Shown in pieces: positions 24,401 through 32,208 of a DNA stretch of 32,448 bases. The stretch is from Pirellulaceae bacterium (GTDB taxonomy: Bacteria; Planctomycetota; Planctomycetia; Pirellulales; Pirellulaceae), in NCBI GenBank assembly GCA_016784735.1, contig JADHUC010000108.1:1-32448 (forward strand). The letters are read 5' to 3'. Below the pieces are notes generated by a model. The model did no database searches. It was given only the letters and a program-made list of their open reading frames with translations, and was not told the origin of the DNA. The translations under genes and the position numbers were made by a program. The first letter of the stretch is position 1; each line of letters opens with the position of its first letter.

Positions 24401-24502
24401 GCTGGGCGACTTTACCTCTCCAGCGAAAAGGGCACCGTTTTCTGTTTCGGTGGGAAGTCGGCGGTGGATGCGAGTATCGCAGCGCGGGGCGCGGGGAATT
24501 AG
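21455..24502 (+). CDS. exported propeller protein with N-terminal methyltransferase-like domain
   Basis: 1015 aa. N-terminal hydrophobic leader (RVTLVLACAVLALRTA, residues 12-27, cleavage near 31). Residues about 36-155 resemble a class I methyltransferase fold: GLCVQLNSTDGRLAAEF, FIVHGITP, then RLPYVSNLVNLVVVEDLDAVL and VLCPGGVAYL. In relatives the first motif reads VHLGCGDG; here it is VQLNSTDG, so SAM binding is doubtful. Residues about 175-1000 form two PQQ-type propeller regions (LVALDAATGEV, SALDAKTGEVRWTCL, YAADPHTGKIVWRN). Cys residues C499, C534, C552 and C554 (SCSC) follow the same C...C-x-C layout as the protein at 16414. The ATG at 21455 follows AGGA at 21440-21443; ATGs at 21464 and 21473 are alternatives. 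The gene at 24553 follows at 50 bp. Confidence 0.85.
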   Translation: MSRMKTMFAMKRVTLVLACAVLALRTARIEAEEIKAEPARLAEEIIRTAGIDAGLCVQLNSTDGRLAAEFAEQGTFIVHGITPTAAATGKIRRYLLSRNLHGTVSVEHGSLSRLPYVSNLVNLVVVEDLDAVLKAGLSLDEITRVLCPGGVAYLDRKSAPVTLVRKKRPTETDEWTHWLHGPEANNSSSDSLSGPSQRLQWIDGPLWLTGYNVTELFAGGRSFNILQSPKGEWTRLVARDAYNGLDLWRREIQFGATHSNPRTIVAVDQLVFVVLNNGDPLVALDAATGEVAKTYDVGFTPLNVIYGDGNLVIAGEKEICSVSADTGKVEWRKKARGDNTFVLEHLGHFQRVLYKPPYMVAGDGRLFVLVKDSPKPPYNLACYDLASGEEKWRRQHPGEILAYYKSVLLLYEMHSTTKPEKKSHEEQGTYHVVSAEDGRKLWDRPHKRGDYHGIWDDPAYAGGLIWINEKSMGASGYRGFDPVTGELKRTIKGAPRGHCARVVASENYILGTMSVFYSLETGKLISPGFYKNGCVVGHLPANGLVYTFPISCSCIAYLRGHVAFAPSPVGNPDEPVKATDPLEKGPAYAFNREGVGVHSPQEWNTYRRDIARSGATSESLPDDLKVLWSTRIVNQRRTPHGRTLTPPVVAEGRVFVAAPDAQQVSALDAKTGEVRWTCLVGGRVETPPTIYQGLCLFGANDGWVYCLRASDGELVWRFRTSPEERRIVAYSRVESPWPVPGVLVTGDVAYFAGGRHGKTEDGIFVYAADPHTGKIVWRNRVDNSKLEVWYDNHVNDLLVGNDQAVFMGQLMFDLKTGEKSRTWYKDRQFGEKRWKHDYLVSGQGRDTSAVFPFGFLHDRKYGSQLERYQSTHWSYRGITGLILSYTKDTVFGVEATRAMRQHVQLFAKRPDASSTASKGSTLWTVKLDRGQVRALLPAGQTLFVAGPAKEGGALTSYSANDGARLAELPFDDAPVFDGMAAAAGRLYLSSEKGTVFCFGGKSAVDASIAARGAGN

Positions 24503-24540
24503 AATTCCTGTCGGGCGGCTTCGCGTCCAGCGCAGAAAAA

Positions 24541-24544
24541 GGAG
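24541..24544 (+). promoter_or_regulatory. ribosome binding site GGAG for the gene at 24553
   Basis: GGAG after an A-run, eight bases before the ATG at 24553 and five before a TTG at 24550. Confidence 0.6.
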
Positions 24545-24552
24545 ATGAGTTG

Positions 24553-26079
24553 ATGATCGGTAAAGTGCTCGCGATATCTGTTTCGGGAATGCTGATGGTC
24601 CTCGCGGCCGACGCTACAGCCGCTGCGGAATTCTATGTGGATCCGGACTTTGGAGGCCAAGGCCAGAACGGGTCACCCGACAAGCCTTGGAATTCGATCC
24701 GAGGCGCGGAAGCCTGGCAGGCTATCAACGCAGCCTTGAGCAAGGGCCCAGTGACGGTGTATTTCAGCGCCCGCCAGGCCGATGTCGACCAGCCGCAGAC
24801 GATCCGCGAATTCGTCGAATGCCGCAGGTCGGACGCCAGCACCAATCGCCTGACACTTGACGGTATGAGCAAATACAACACCAACGACCGGGAGCCGGCC
24901 TGGATCGATTACTCCGGCCCACACGTCTCGTGCATCACCGACCAGAAGGGCCAAAGGGCGCTCGGTTGGGAAATGGGATCCGTTAGCTCCCCCAAGCAAA
25001 ACTACGTGACCATCCGCGGCTTCGAATGTACGGGTCCCGGCGCGCGAGTGGGCTTTGCCGGCGACCACGTGGTCTTCGAGCACCTCTACATTCACGACGT
25101 AACGGAGATCGGGCCGGGTATCCTCGTCTTCGGGACGTTCAAAGGCAAAGACGGACAGGTTAAGCGCGTCATGGATGAGTGCACCGACATGACCATTCGC
25201 GATTGCCGCATCGAGAACGTTTACGGCGAGGGCATCTACGTCGGGTGCTTGTACCACTTCTGGCTGAAAGAGGCGGCGTTCCGCAAGTCCATCGGCAACG
25301 AGCATTCCAATGTCACGATCGAAAGAGTGGTCATCAAGAATACGGGTGTCGGCGGCGGTCAGGGCGACGGCATCGATTTCAAGGTGGGTATCACGAACAT
25401 AGTTGTTCGCGACTGCGATATATCCGGCGTGACAGGCATGGCCGGGATCATCCTATCCAGCAGCGTGATAGAAGGCGTCGACCAGAACATCCTGGTAGAG
25501 CGTTGTCATATCCACGACGCCGCGCCCAGCGGCGAGGCACGCAGGGCGATCTATGCCGGCGCCGGCCCAATACTGGGCTATCGCGGGCTGACCATCCGCA
25601 ATTGCGTCGTCAACGCAATGCGTCAGGGCATCACGGTGTATAAGTCCGATCCGAACGGAAAGGTGTCCGATGTGACCGCTGTCAACAACACGGTGTACGA
25701 CGTAAAGGCTGCAGGTCTCGTCGTGCAGGCCGATAACGCCGTGGTCGTGAATAACCTGCTTTTCGACAACGACGGCGGCAAGATGCAAGCCTTCGTTTCA
25801 GGCGAAAACATGCGGAGCGACTACAACGCTTACCAAGGTGCGTTGAGGAGTCCTGCCGAGGGCAAGAAGACGATCGTCCTGACGGAACAGCAAAAACGGC
25901 AATTGAAGGCGCGTCTGGCCAACAAGTCTCTCACGTTGCCCTCAGCAGATGCCGTCGTGGACAAAGGCGCGGCATTGGATGGGTTCTCCGACGACATCCT
26001 GGGCACCACGCGCCCACAAGGCACCGCTTGGGACATTGGAGCCTACGAGTACGCCCGTCCGCCTGAGAAAGACGATTAA
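24553..26079 (+). CDS. exported right-handed beta-helix protein
   Basis: 508 aa. Signal peptide at about 1-23 (VLAISVSGMLMVLAADATAAA). The mature start EFYVDPDFGGQGQNGSPDKPW is a standard opening of pectate-lyase-like parallel beta-helix proteins. Coils with recurring N-x-x-I/V-x-x-C and G-I/L patterns follow from about 140 (FECTGPGARVGFAGDHVVFEHLYIHDV; MTIRDCRIENVYGEGIYVGC; VVIKNTGVGGGQGDGIDFK; ILVERCHIHDA). It ends with TRPQGTAWDIGAYEY (about 486-500), a frequent C-terminal signature in this group. Family members include polysaccharide lyases, epimerases and glycosidases, but the catalytic residues cannot be assigned from sequence alone. It follows the propeller gene by 50 bp in the same direction and is likely co-transcribed. 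It converges on the minus-strand gene that ends at 26240. Confidence 0.85.
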   Translation: MIGKVLAISVSGMLMVLAADATAAAEFYVDPDFGGQGQNGSPDKPWNSIRGAEAWQAINAALSKGPVTVYFSARQADVDQPQTIREFVECRRSDASTNRLTLDGMSKYNTNDREPAWIDYSGPHVSCITDQKGQRALGWEMGSVSSPKQNYVTIRGFECTGPGARVGFAGDHVVFEHLYIHDVTEIGPGILVFGTFKGKDGQVKRVMDECTDMTIRDCRIENVYGEGIYVGCLYHFWLKEAAFRKSIGNEHSNVTIERVVIKNTGVGGGQGDGIDFKVGITNIVVRDCDISGVTGMAGIILSSSVIEGVDQNILVERCHIHDAAPSGEARRAIYAGAGPILGYRGLTIRNCVVNAMRQGITVYKSDPNGKVSDVTAVNNTVYDVKAAGLVVQADNAVVVNNLLFDNDGGKMQAFVSGENMRSDYNAYQGALRSPAEGKKTIVLTEQQKRQLKARLANKSLTLPSADAVVDKGAALDGFSDDILGTTRPQGTAWDIGAYEYARPPEKDD

Positions 26080-26239
26080 CAGGATCTGCGCACGCGGCCA
26101 ACGCTCTCCGAAGTGGGACGCCGCGAATGGTAAGCTGCAGACATCACGCCTCGCTGTCATACGGCTCCCGACTGGAAATGGCACTAGCCCGAAGGCGCAG
26201 GCATCTGCGCATACGTCTGGAAGCGATTCTCGGGTCCCC

Positions 26240-27202
26240 TCAGTCCGCGGGCGGGCGTCTGAGTTCCGCCCGCTCGCTGACGAAATCCGCCCACTCGTTT
26301 TCAACTTCTGCGAACATCGACGAGGTGTCCTTGAATCGACGATAGATTAACCTCGCCGATGCGATCATCGGCTGTCCGGCGACCAGATCGGCGCCAAACC
26401 ACCAGTCGTGAGCTGTGTCCCAGCCGTGGTATTGACCGGCCAGGGACTTCGTTGCATATGGATCGCAGAGAAACACGAGAGCGGAACCATTGTCTGGATT
26501 GCGAGCGACGAGGATCGGTTTGCTGAACGGCTGCTCCTCCACTATTCGTCGAGGTCCGCTTGCTTGCCCCTTTCCCGAGCGATCACCACTCTGCTGCACG
26601 CGTTCGCCGCGGCGCCGAAGCACGCTGAAGATCTCATTGACTACCCTGCGATTGTCGAGCTTCTTCCAATGCTGCTCGCCTTCTTGATTCGCCAGCGGCG
26701 TCCAGGTTTCGCGGAACGCCTCGCACACGTAGGATGCAAAGAAGATCTCGAATCCAGGAACATCCCGCGACGGAAGAATCGTAACCAGCATGTCCACGGC
26801 GTCGCCATGCGGCCGGTAGGCGAGTTCCATGGAAAAACCGTAGACGGATTCTTCAGGGAAGCGAACCAACACCCGCCCGTCGCGGAGCTCGTGAGTCGTC
26901 TTTCGGTCGACGGACAACTGTCGAGGCAGCATGCGTTGTTCCACGCCGGGTTTCCGGTAGTATTCCGCGTTGAGGAACGCTTTTCGGGGGCGAACCGCAT
27001 CGACTTGACATTCGCGGTGCATGAGTCCAGCGATGCCGTGATACCAGGAGTACGGATCGATACAGCCGAACAGCCGGCCCGTGTCAAATTCGTAGGACTG
27101 CGTGGCGGTAGACCAGTTGATTCTGGCAGGCTGCTCCGCCAGGCAAATGTTCGGGAGAACGAGGAGCAAGAGCGGCGGAAACACAGTTGCGATGTTCTTC
27201 AT
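26240..27202 (-). CDS. exported protein of unknown function
   Basis: 320 aa. Signal peptide MKNIATVFPPLLLLVLPNICLA, then EQPARINW. The start is fixed by AAGGAG five bases upstream, although the frame is open another 36 codons. I recognise no family. A Trp/Tyr/His-rich stretch (FGCIDPYSWYHGIAGLMHRE, about 43-62) and later GQYHGWDTAHDWWFGADLVAG suggest a beta-sandwich with an aromatic-lined groove, as in galactose-mutarotase-like or sugar-binding proteins; that is speculation. The C-terminus is charged (RAELRRPPAD). It is the only minus-strand gene in the 20-kb exported-protein cluster and converges with the beta-helix gene; its promoter faces the divergent gene at 27456. Confidence 0.78.
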   Translation of the reverse strand: MKNIATVFPPLLLLVLPNICLAEQPARINWSTATQSYEFDTGRLFGCIDPYSWYHGIAGLMHRECQVDAVRPRKAFLNAEYYRKPGVEQRMLPRQLSVDRKTTHELRDGRVLVRFPEESVYGFSMELAYRPHGDAVDMLVTILPSRDVPGFEIFFASYVCEAFRETWTPLANQEGEQHWKKLDNRRVVNEIFSVLRRRGERVQQSGDRSGKGQASGPRRIVEEQPFSKPILVARNPDNGSALVFLCDPYATKSLAGQYHGWDTAHDWWFGADLVAGQPMIASARLIYRRFKDTSSMFAEVENEWADFVSERAELRRPPAD

Positions 27203-27207
27203 GTGCG

Positions 27208-27213
27208 CTCCTT
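27208..27213 (-). promoter_or_regulatory. ribosome binding site AAGGAG for the minus-strand gene
   Basis: AAGGAG on the minus strand, five bases before the ATG at 27202. It excludes the upstream in-frame start at 27310. Confidence 0.75.
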
Positions 27214-27455
27214 CCCGTGGCAAGCGTTGTTGACAGGTGTCTCGGCGGAGAGCAATCGGAAACCCGACCCAAGGCTCGATCCAGACAAAACGCCCCAATT
27301 TGCCAGGCATTACCGATTAGCGAGGATTAGCGTTCCAATCTCTCCGATCACGAGGCACCATTGTTCCACACAGCATAGTATACTCGTATGCGTCGGCTGC
27401 GGACGATCCTGTTGGCGAGAAATGGCTGGCCCGAAGCTAGGTCGGATTCTGAACT

Positions 27456-28961
27456 GTGAGGTGTCTCGTGTGTGCGAATCGTTACGAAAGAGCCGTTATA
27501 CTGATCGTATTCCTATCCAGTTTCGCAAAGACCACAGCGGCCGAACTGGGACCGCAATACGAGGCGGCCCCTTTCGTCAACGTGATGGAATTCGGCGCTC
27601 ATCCCGAGAACGAGGACAATACCAGGCAGATTCAGGCCGCCATCGACGTGGGAAAGAAGACGGTCGTTCCGCCGGGAATCTATGCTGTCAACGGTACATT
27701 GGTCATTGGCAACAACGAGTATCTTCATCTGGCACACGGGGCGTGGCTGCGGCGATTGGCTGATCGCACTGATAGTACCGAACCCGTCGTGCGTCTAACC
27801 GGCAACTTTTCGCGACTCACGGGCGACGGCCATGCATGCGGCGTGTCGTCAGAGAATGCCAGCGGTGGAAGCACCGGAGACGAAATCATCAACAACGGCG
27901 TGGTCAACGTCGGTCCCGTTCGAGCTGATCTCTACACCAATATCAACTGGTGGGTCGTCGACTCGATCTCCATCAGCGGCAGCGCCGCGGCCTGGAACGC
28001 TTACCAAAAGAGACCTTACCCGGCGGATGTTGACAAGAACGAACTGCTCACACTCGTTTGCAGCGCGCCCTTATCTGCCAAAAGAGGCAGTTGCTACAAC
28101 GGCAGAGTTTCCAATTGCCTGTTCCGGTACGGGGGCGTGGCCATCAAGGCCAACCCGATCTCGAACGGCAACATGTTCACGAACAACCACTTCTACCGCA
28201 TCACGCATAGCTGCTATTTCTCTGAGCACACGACGGAAAACCTATTTACCAACTGCTTCGTACACGGCGATCCAGGGGTGACAGTCATCCGGCTACGCGA
28301 GACGGGCTACAACCATTGCTACGGAGTAATGGCCGAGCCAGGCCCGACCGCGCCCAACGGACGATACAGTCGCTTCTGCGACGTGTCGGCCGATTCGAGC
28401 AACAACGTGATCATCGGCCACGGCAACACCGGCCACAGCTACATCAACGAGAGCAAATCGTCGCTCATCATCACTCACGCCGCGTTGAGCCACGGCCGCG
28501 GTGCTTTGTTCGGCTCCGTGTCGACGAGTTCACTTCAGGCCCAGACGCTCACGGCCGAGAACTTCAATTCACCGCTGAAGGTAGAAACCAGCAGCGAGCA
28601 CAGCGACGTTTTCGTCAAGACGTTCACGCCGAGCAAACCGCCGGAATTCCAGGGCATGCTGAAGTTCACGTGCGAATCGCCCAACCAAGTCTTCATGATC
28701 GAGCTGAGCGTCACGTCGAGCCACGCGAGCAGCAGCAACCACAGCGCGGCGAAGTTCATCGTCAGCGGCAAACGAGGATCGGACGAAACGGCCAGCGCCT
28801 CGGTCGACTTGATCGGCGGGAACGAAGCGATTGAATGCCGTACGTTGGTCCAGGACAATGAGGTCACCGTCGAGATCAAGCCATCCTACTATCTGCACGG
28901 TCAGTTCATCATCCGAGTCGACTCGAAGAGCAGCGGAAAGAGCACTTTGTCAGAGCTTTGA
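27456..28961 (+). CDS. exported pectate-lyase-fold (beta-helix) protein
   Basis: 501 aa, start GTG. Hydrophobic leader (AVILIVFLSSFAKTTAA, about 13-29). The segment VMEFGAHPENEDNTRQIQ (about 43-60) is the FGA-x-G-x-x-x-DN-T-x-x-IQ opening of the Pectate_lyase_3/GH28-like and phage tailspike group. Beta-helix coils continue to about 370 (VRLTGNFSRLTGDGHACG; SVSISG-like; NGRVSNCLFRYGGVAIKANPI; NNVIIGHGNTGHSYINE). The last 130 residues (TFTPSKPPEFQGMLKFTCES to the end) look like a separate beta-sandwich, perhaps a binding domain. No lyase catalytic residues can be named. No strong ribosome binding site is seen; the GTG at 27456 is the best in-frame codon before the leader. It diverges from the minus-strand gene at 27202. 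Confidence 0.8.
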   Translation: MRCLVCANRYERAVILIVFLSSFAKTTAAELGPQYEAAPFVNVMEFGAHPENEDNTRQIQAAIDVGKKTVVPPGIYAVNGTLVIGNNEYLHLAHGAWLRRLADRTDSTEPVVRLTGNFSRLTGDGHACGVSSENASGGSTGDEIINNGVVNVGPVRADLYTNINWWVVDSISISGSAAAWNAYQKRPYPADVDKNELLTLVCSAPLSAKRGSCYNGRVSNCLFRYGGVAIKANPISNGNMFTNNHFYRITHSCYFSEHTTENLFTNCFVHGDPGVTVIRLRETGYNHCYGVMAEPGPTAPNGRYSRFCDVSADSSNNVIIGHGNTGHSYINESKSSLIITHAALSHGRGALFGSVSTSSLQAQTLTAENFNSPLKVETSSEHSDVFVKTFTPSKPPEFQGMLKFTCESPNQVFMIELSVTSSHASSSNHSAAKFIVSGKRGSDETASASVDLIGGNEAIECRTLVQDNEVTVEIKPSYYLHGQFIIRVDSKSSGKSTLSEL

Positions 28962-29073
28962 GCCTCGATATCGTGTCGCTCCAGCCCAACTGAAGATCAT
29001 TCCGATCGGTTGGTTCCGCAACGAGTAATACGAGAACTTAGTCCTCAATGTGAACACGCGAAAGAAGTAACCC

Positions 29074-30678
29074 ATGAAACAACAGCACCCTTCGAGCATG
29101 ACGTTTCTCGCCCTTTTGCTTGCAGTCTCCGCGGCAAGTCAGTCGCTTACTGCAGCGGATGGGAAACCAGCGGCTGGGACCAGAGTCATCGTTACGATCG
29201 ACCGCGGACAGGACCTCGGGCAATGTTTCGGGTCGCTGTTTGAAGCCACGAGCAACGACGGTTCCCTCGTTGTCGGTGCTGGTTTTCAGAACGCTTACAA
29301 CACGCGATACCGGGCAGACCGACACGCCATCCAGTTCTTCATCCGGCCGACCAACGGCCAGCGCGATATGACGACCGAGGAGTTGCTTCGGCCGACTGAG
29401 AATCTCACCGGAGCCTACCTTTACGAACGTGATGGGACAGTCTATTCGACCTACGGCGGCCTGCAGTCGTGGAATGCGAAGACTCGGACATGGCACCGTG
29501 CTGAGGAGAGCGGCGGAACGCAGGAAACGATGCGCGTCGGGAATGGCACGCTTGTGTTTGGCGACAGCAAAGTGAGCTGGAACGGTCGGACGATTCTCGA
29601 GCCGCCGAGCGAGGGAAGCTACCAACTGTTCTTCTACGCCAACGGCAATCTGTGCTTTTACCATGTCAATCGCCGAGACGGCCCGTATCGGTTGTACAAG
29701 AATGACGAGGACGGCTTCAGCCGGCTCTACGCCTGTCCCTGGACACCGGCAGAGGAAGAAGTCGATCTCTCCAAAGCGGTTGTGCTACGGCTACCGGTCG
29801 TAGGCGAAACGACGTTTGCCTGGGGACAGTTGCGTGACCAGATCGTGACCGGATCAAACATCGGCGGTTTTTACGTCTTTGAAGACGGAGCCTGGAGAAT
29901 GCTCCTTGAACCGAACACCCGTGTCAGCTATCAGCTCTACTCGACACTGGCGTTCCACGACCGGCTGCTGATGGGCCAATATCCGACAGGTCGTGTCTTC
30001 GAGTACGACGGAAAGAAGATCACCGATCAGCAAGGCTGGCCGCCTGTGCTCGAGGGAGTATCGGACCGGGCTCGCGAAGCGCAGACCACCGCCATCTACG
30101 GCGGTGACCTGATGGTCGGCGTGTGGCCGTGGGGAGAAGTCTGGCGCTACAATGCGGACAGTCGCGGGTGGACTTTCATGCGACGAATGTTTGCACAGCC
30201 GGCACTCTCATCGAACATCGTGCACCCCTACGATGTCGAGAATCGCGACAACTCGCCTCAGAATCTCTGGGGCCAGCGCGTCACCAGCCTGGTTCCCAGC
30301 GGATCGAACCTCTTCATCTCCACATCCGCGAAATCGCCTTTCGAATGGGAGCCTGAAAAATACCTGTTCCTGGCTCCTGACAAATGGAAGTCCTATGGAA
30401 AGGTCTATCGCGCAACCATGCCCGGCCACCTGTCTGCGTCGACAAAATGGACGGATAGCCCGACAAAGCTAGAATTCATCATTCGCGAACGCGAGATGTC
30501 GATTCGCCAGGACGGCGTCCTGCTTGCGACGAGCCCTCTGACTGGATCGTTAGCCGAGCAGACAGGCAAGGCGGGGTCGCTCAAAGACGTGAAGTGGGGC
30601 TCCGGCATCTATGGCCCGCATCGGTGTGTTTCACTCGAGGGAGTCGTCTCAAATCTCGGTTCAATTCACGACGAATGA
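29074..30678 (+). CDS. exported propeller-like protein of unknown function
   Basis: 534 aa. Signal peptide about 1-27 (SSMTFLALLLAVSAASQSLTA). Repeating blades of Trp/Tyr-rich beta-strands suggest a kelch- or sialidase-like propeller: YLYERDGTVYSTYGGLQSW, LQSWNAKTRTWH, GGFYVFEDGAWRML, RVFEYDGKKITDQQGW, GEVWRYNADSRGWTF. No Asp-box (S-x-D-x-G-x-x-W) is clear, so it is not an obvious sialidase. The last part (LEFIIREREMSIRQDGVLLA, residues about 468-487) resembles a LamG-type strand pair. A role in binding or trimming carbohydrate is plausible only from its neighbours, the pectate-lyase-fold gene 112 bp upstream and the sulfatase 156 bp downstream. The A-rich AAAGAAG before the ATG is a weak ribosome binding site. 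Confidence 0.75.
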   Translation: MKQQHPSSMTFLALLLAVSAASQSLTAADGKPAAGTRVIVTIDRGQDLGQCFGSLFEATSNDGSLVVGAGFQNAYNTRYRADRHAIQFFIRPTNGQRDMTTEELLRPTENLTGAYLYERDGTVYSTYGGLQSWNAKTRTWHRAEESGGTQETMRVGNGTLVFGDSKVSWNGRTILEPPSEGSYQLFFYANGNLCFYHVNRRDGPYRLYKNDEDGFSRLYACPWTPAEEEVDLSKAVVLRLPVVGETTFAWGQLRDQIVTGSNIGGFYVFEDGAWRMLLEPNTRVSYQLYSTLAFHDRLLMGQYPTGRVFEYDGKKITDQQGWPPVLEGVSDRAREAQTTAIYGGDLMVGVWPWGEVWRYNADSRGWTFMRRMFAQPALSSNIVHPYDVENRDNSPQNLWGQRVTSLVPSGSNLFISTSAKSPFEWEPEKYLFLAPDKWKSYGKVYRATMPGHLSASTKWTDSPTKLEFIIREREMSIRQDGVLLATSPLTGSLAEQTGKAGSLKDVKWGSGIYGPHRCVSLEGVVSNLGSIHDE

Positions 30679-30834
30679 TTACAATTACGCGCGGATAACC
30701 TTGCCCGCGAGCTACTGAACGACTACGGTTGGCCACGCAGGCGACCTCCAAAACATGGGAATCTCATCTACGGTACGCCTGCACCCTAGGCAACGCAGCC
30801 CAGCAGTCGCAACACCAGCACGAAGAAGACGACA

Positions 30835-32208
30835 ATGAGACTCACACTCCTCGTTTTCGGCCTCGTTACCTCAACGTTGTGGTCAGCCGCGACCGCGACC
30901 GCGGCAACGCAACCCAACTTGTTGGTAATCTTCACCGACGACCAGACGTTTCGGGCGATAGGCTACAACGACCCGCAAGTCCAGACTCCGCACCTGGATG
31001 CCTTGGCCAAGCGAGGATTGATCTTCGACAACGCCTACGTTGCCAGTCCGATCTGCGCGGCCAGCCGCGCTTCGATGATGAGCGGCGTTTTTCCTCAACA
31101 ACACGGGGTGATTGCCCTGAAGTACAGAGAATTCCGCGCGTATCAAGCCGGCGGCACGCGGTCCGACCAGACGCTGGCCCATCAGCTAAACCTGGCGGGA
31201 TACCACACTGGTTTCTATGGGAAGTCTCACCTGGGAGCGCCGACGAGCTATGGGTTTGCTGCGGGCGATGAACGGGGTGCATACGACGACAAGCCCACTT
31301 TCGAGAAGGCCGCGGCGTATTTGGATGTCCAGGCAACGAATGCGAAACCGTTCTTTCTCTGGCTCGCGCCTCGGCAGCCGCATGTCCCTCTTCTGCCCGA
31401 GCAGCGGTGGCTGGATCTCTACCCCGAAGGCAAACTTGCGCTGCCTGAGAATTATCGCCTCGAACCCAGGCAGTCCAGCCTGAACAATCAAGGGATACCC
31501 GGTCAACACTTCTACCGGGATTCGAATTACCGGAGGAACCACCGCGACCTTCCTGCCGGGCCGCCACGTGACGTGAAGACGATGCGCGAGTTCATTCGCG
31601 CCTATTTCGCCGTCATCAGCCACCTTGACCATCAGATCGGGCAAATCGTCGCAAAACTCCGATCGCTGGGCGTCCTTGAAAACACCGTCATCGTCTTTCT
31701 CTCCGACAACGGCTATCATCTCGGCAGCCATGGCCTGGGCAATAAGATCACGATGCACGAGGAATCCGCGCGGGTTCCCATGTTCATTGTCGGGCCGGGC
31801 GTGCCTTCCGGTGTCCGGACCTCGGCGTTAGTTTCCAGCCTGGACGTCTACCCGACTTTGCTGCAACTGGCTGGCGTGCGGGACCTGCCAGAGCATCTAA
31901 TGGGACGGTCATTGGTTCCGATTCTGAAAGATCCGCAAGCGGAAGTACGAACCATCGTCTTCAGTGAATGCGTGGGGGTCGGCGGCACTGTCGGCCAGGG
32001 GCACCGCATGGCCCGGACCAAACAATGGAAGTACATACTGACCGGCACAGACGAGCAGTACCTATTCGATCAGCAGAAGGACCCGTTCGAATTACGAAAC
32101 CGAATCGACACCCCAGAACTGAAGCCGATAGCCGATGAACTACGGCGCGAGCTAAGTACGTGGATGCAGCAGGTTGGCGATCGAAAATCCTTGGATGTGC
32201 GAGAATGA
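30835..32208 (+). CDS. exported Cys-type sulfatase
   Basis: 457 aa with a signal peptide (cleavage near residue 23). It hydrolyses sulfate esters, probably on a polysaccharide, outside the cytoplasm. Catalytic signature CAASR (C74-R78, C-x-A-x-R) fits formylglycine activation by an FGE-type maturase, which is not encoded here. Metal ligands D35 and D36 (FTDDQ) and D291/N292 (DNGYH) are present, as are K130/H132 (GKSH), H183 (QPHVP) and K304. The length is usual for family S1. The subfamily, and so the linkage cleaved, cannot be told from sequence by eye. The A-rich GAAGAAG upstream of the ATG at 30835 is a weak ribosome binding site. The last gene of the cluster; 156 bp from the propeller-like gene. 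Confidence 0.92.
   Translation: MRLTLLVFGLVTSTLWSAATATAATQPNLLVIFTDDQTFRAIGYNDPQVQTPHLDALAKRGLIFDNAYVASPICAASRASMMSGVFPQQHGVIALKYREFRAYQAGGTRSDQTLAHQLNLAGYHTGFYGKSHLGAPTSYGFAAGDERGAYDDKPTFEKAAAYLDVQATNAKPFFLWLAPRQPHVPLLPEQRWLDLYPEGKLALPENYRLEPRQSSLNNQGIPGQHFYRDSNYRRNHRDLPAGPPRDVKTMREFIRAYFAVISHLDHQIGQIVAKLRSLGVLENTVIVFLSDNGYHLGSHGLGNKITMHEESARVPMFIVGPGVPSGVRTSALVSSLDVYPTLLQLAGVRDLPEHLMGRSLVPILKDPQAEVRTIVFSECVGVGGTVGQGHRMARTKQWKYILTGTDEQYLFDQQKDPFELRNRIDTPELKPIADELRRELSTWMQQVGDRKSLDVRE

Noticed and set aside
26195..26210. 6-bp hairpin GCGCAG/CTGCGC between the convergent genes
   Set aside because: Short stem with no T-run; too weak to call a terminator.
26247..26273. Inverted repeat GCGGGCGG/CCGCCCGC
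   Set aside because: It lies within the coding end of the minus-strand gene, where GC-rich codons can produce such pairs by chance.
27361..27384. TTGTTC and TATACT upstream of the gene at 27456
   Set aside because: Spacer is only 12 bases, too short for a sigma70-type promoter.
26408..27763. 451-codon open frame on the + strand
   Set aside because: Overlaps the well-supported minus-strand gene and the start of the beta-helix gene; no recognisable sequence.
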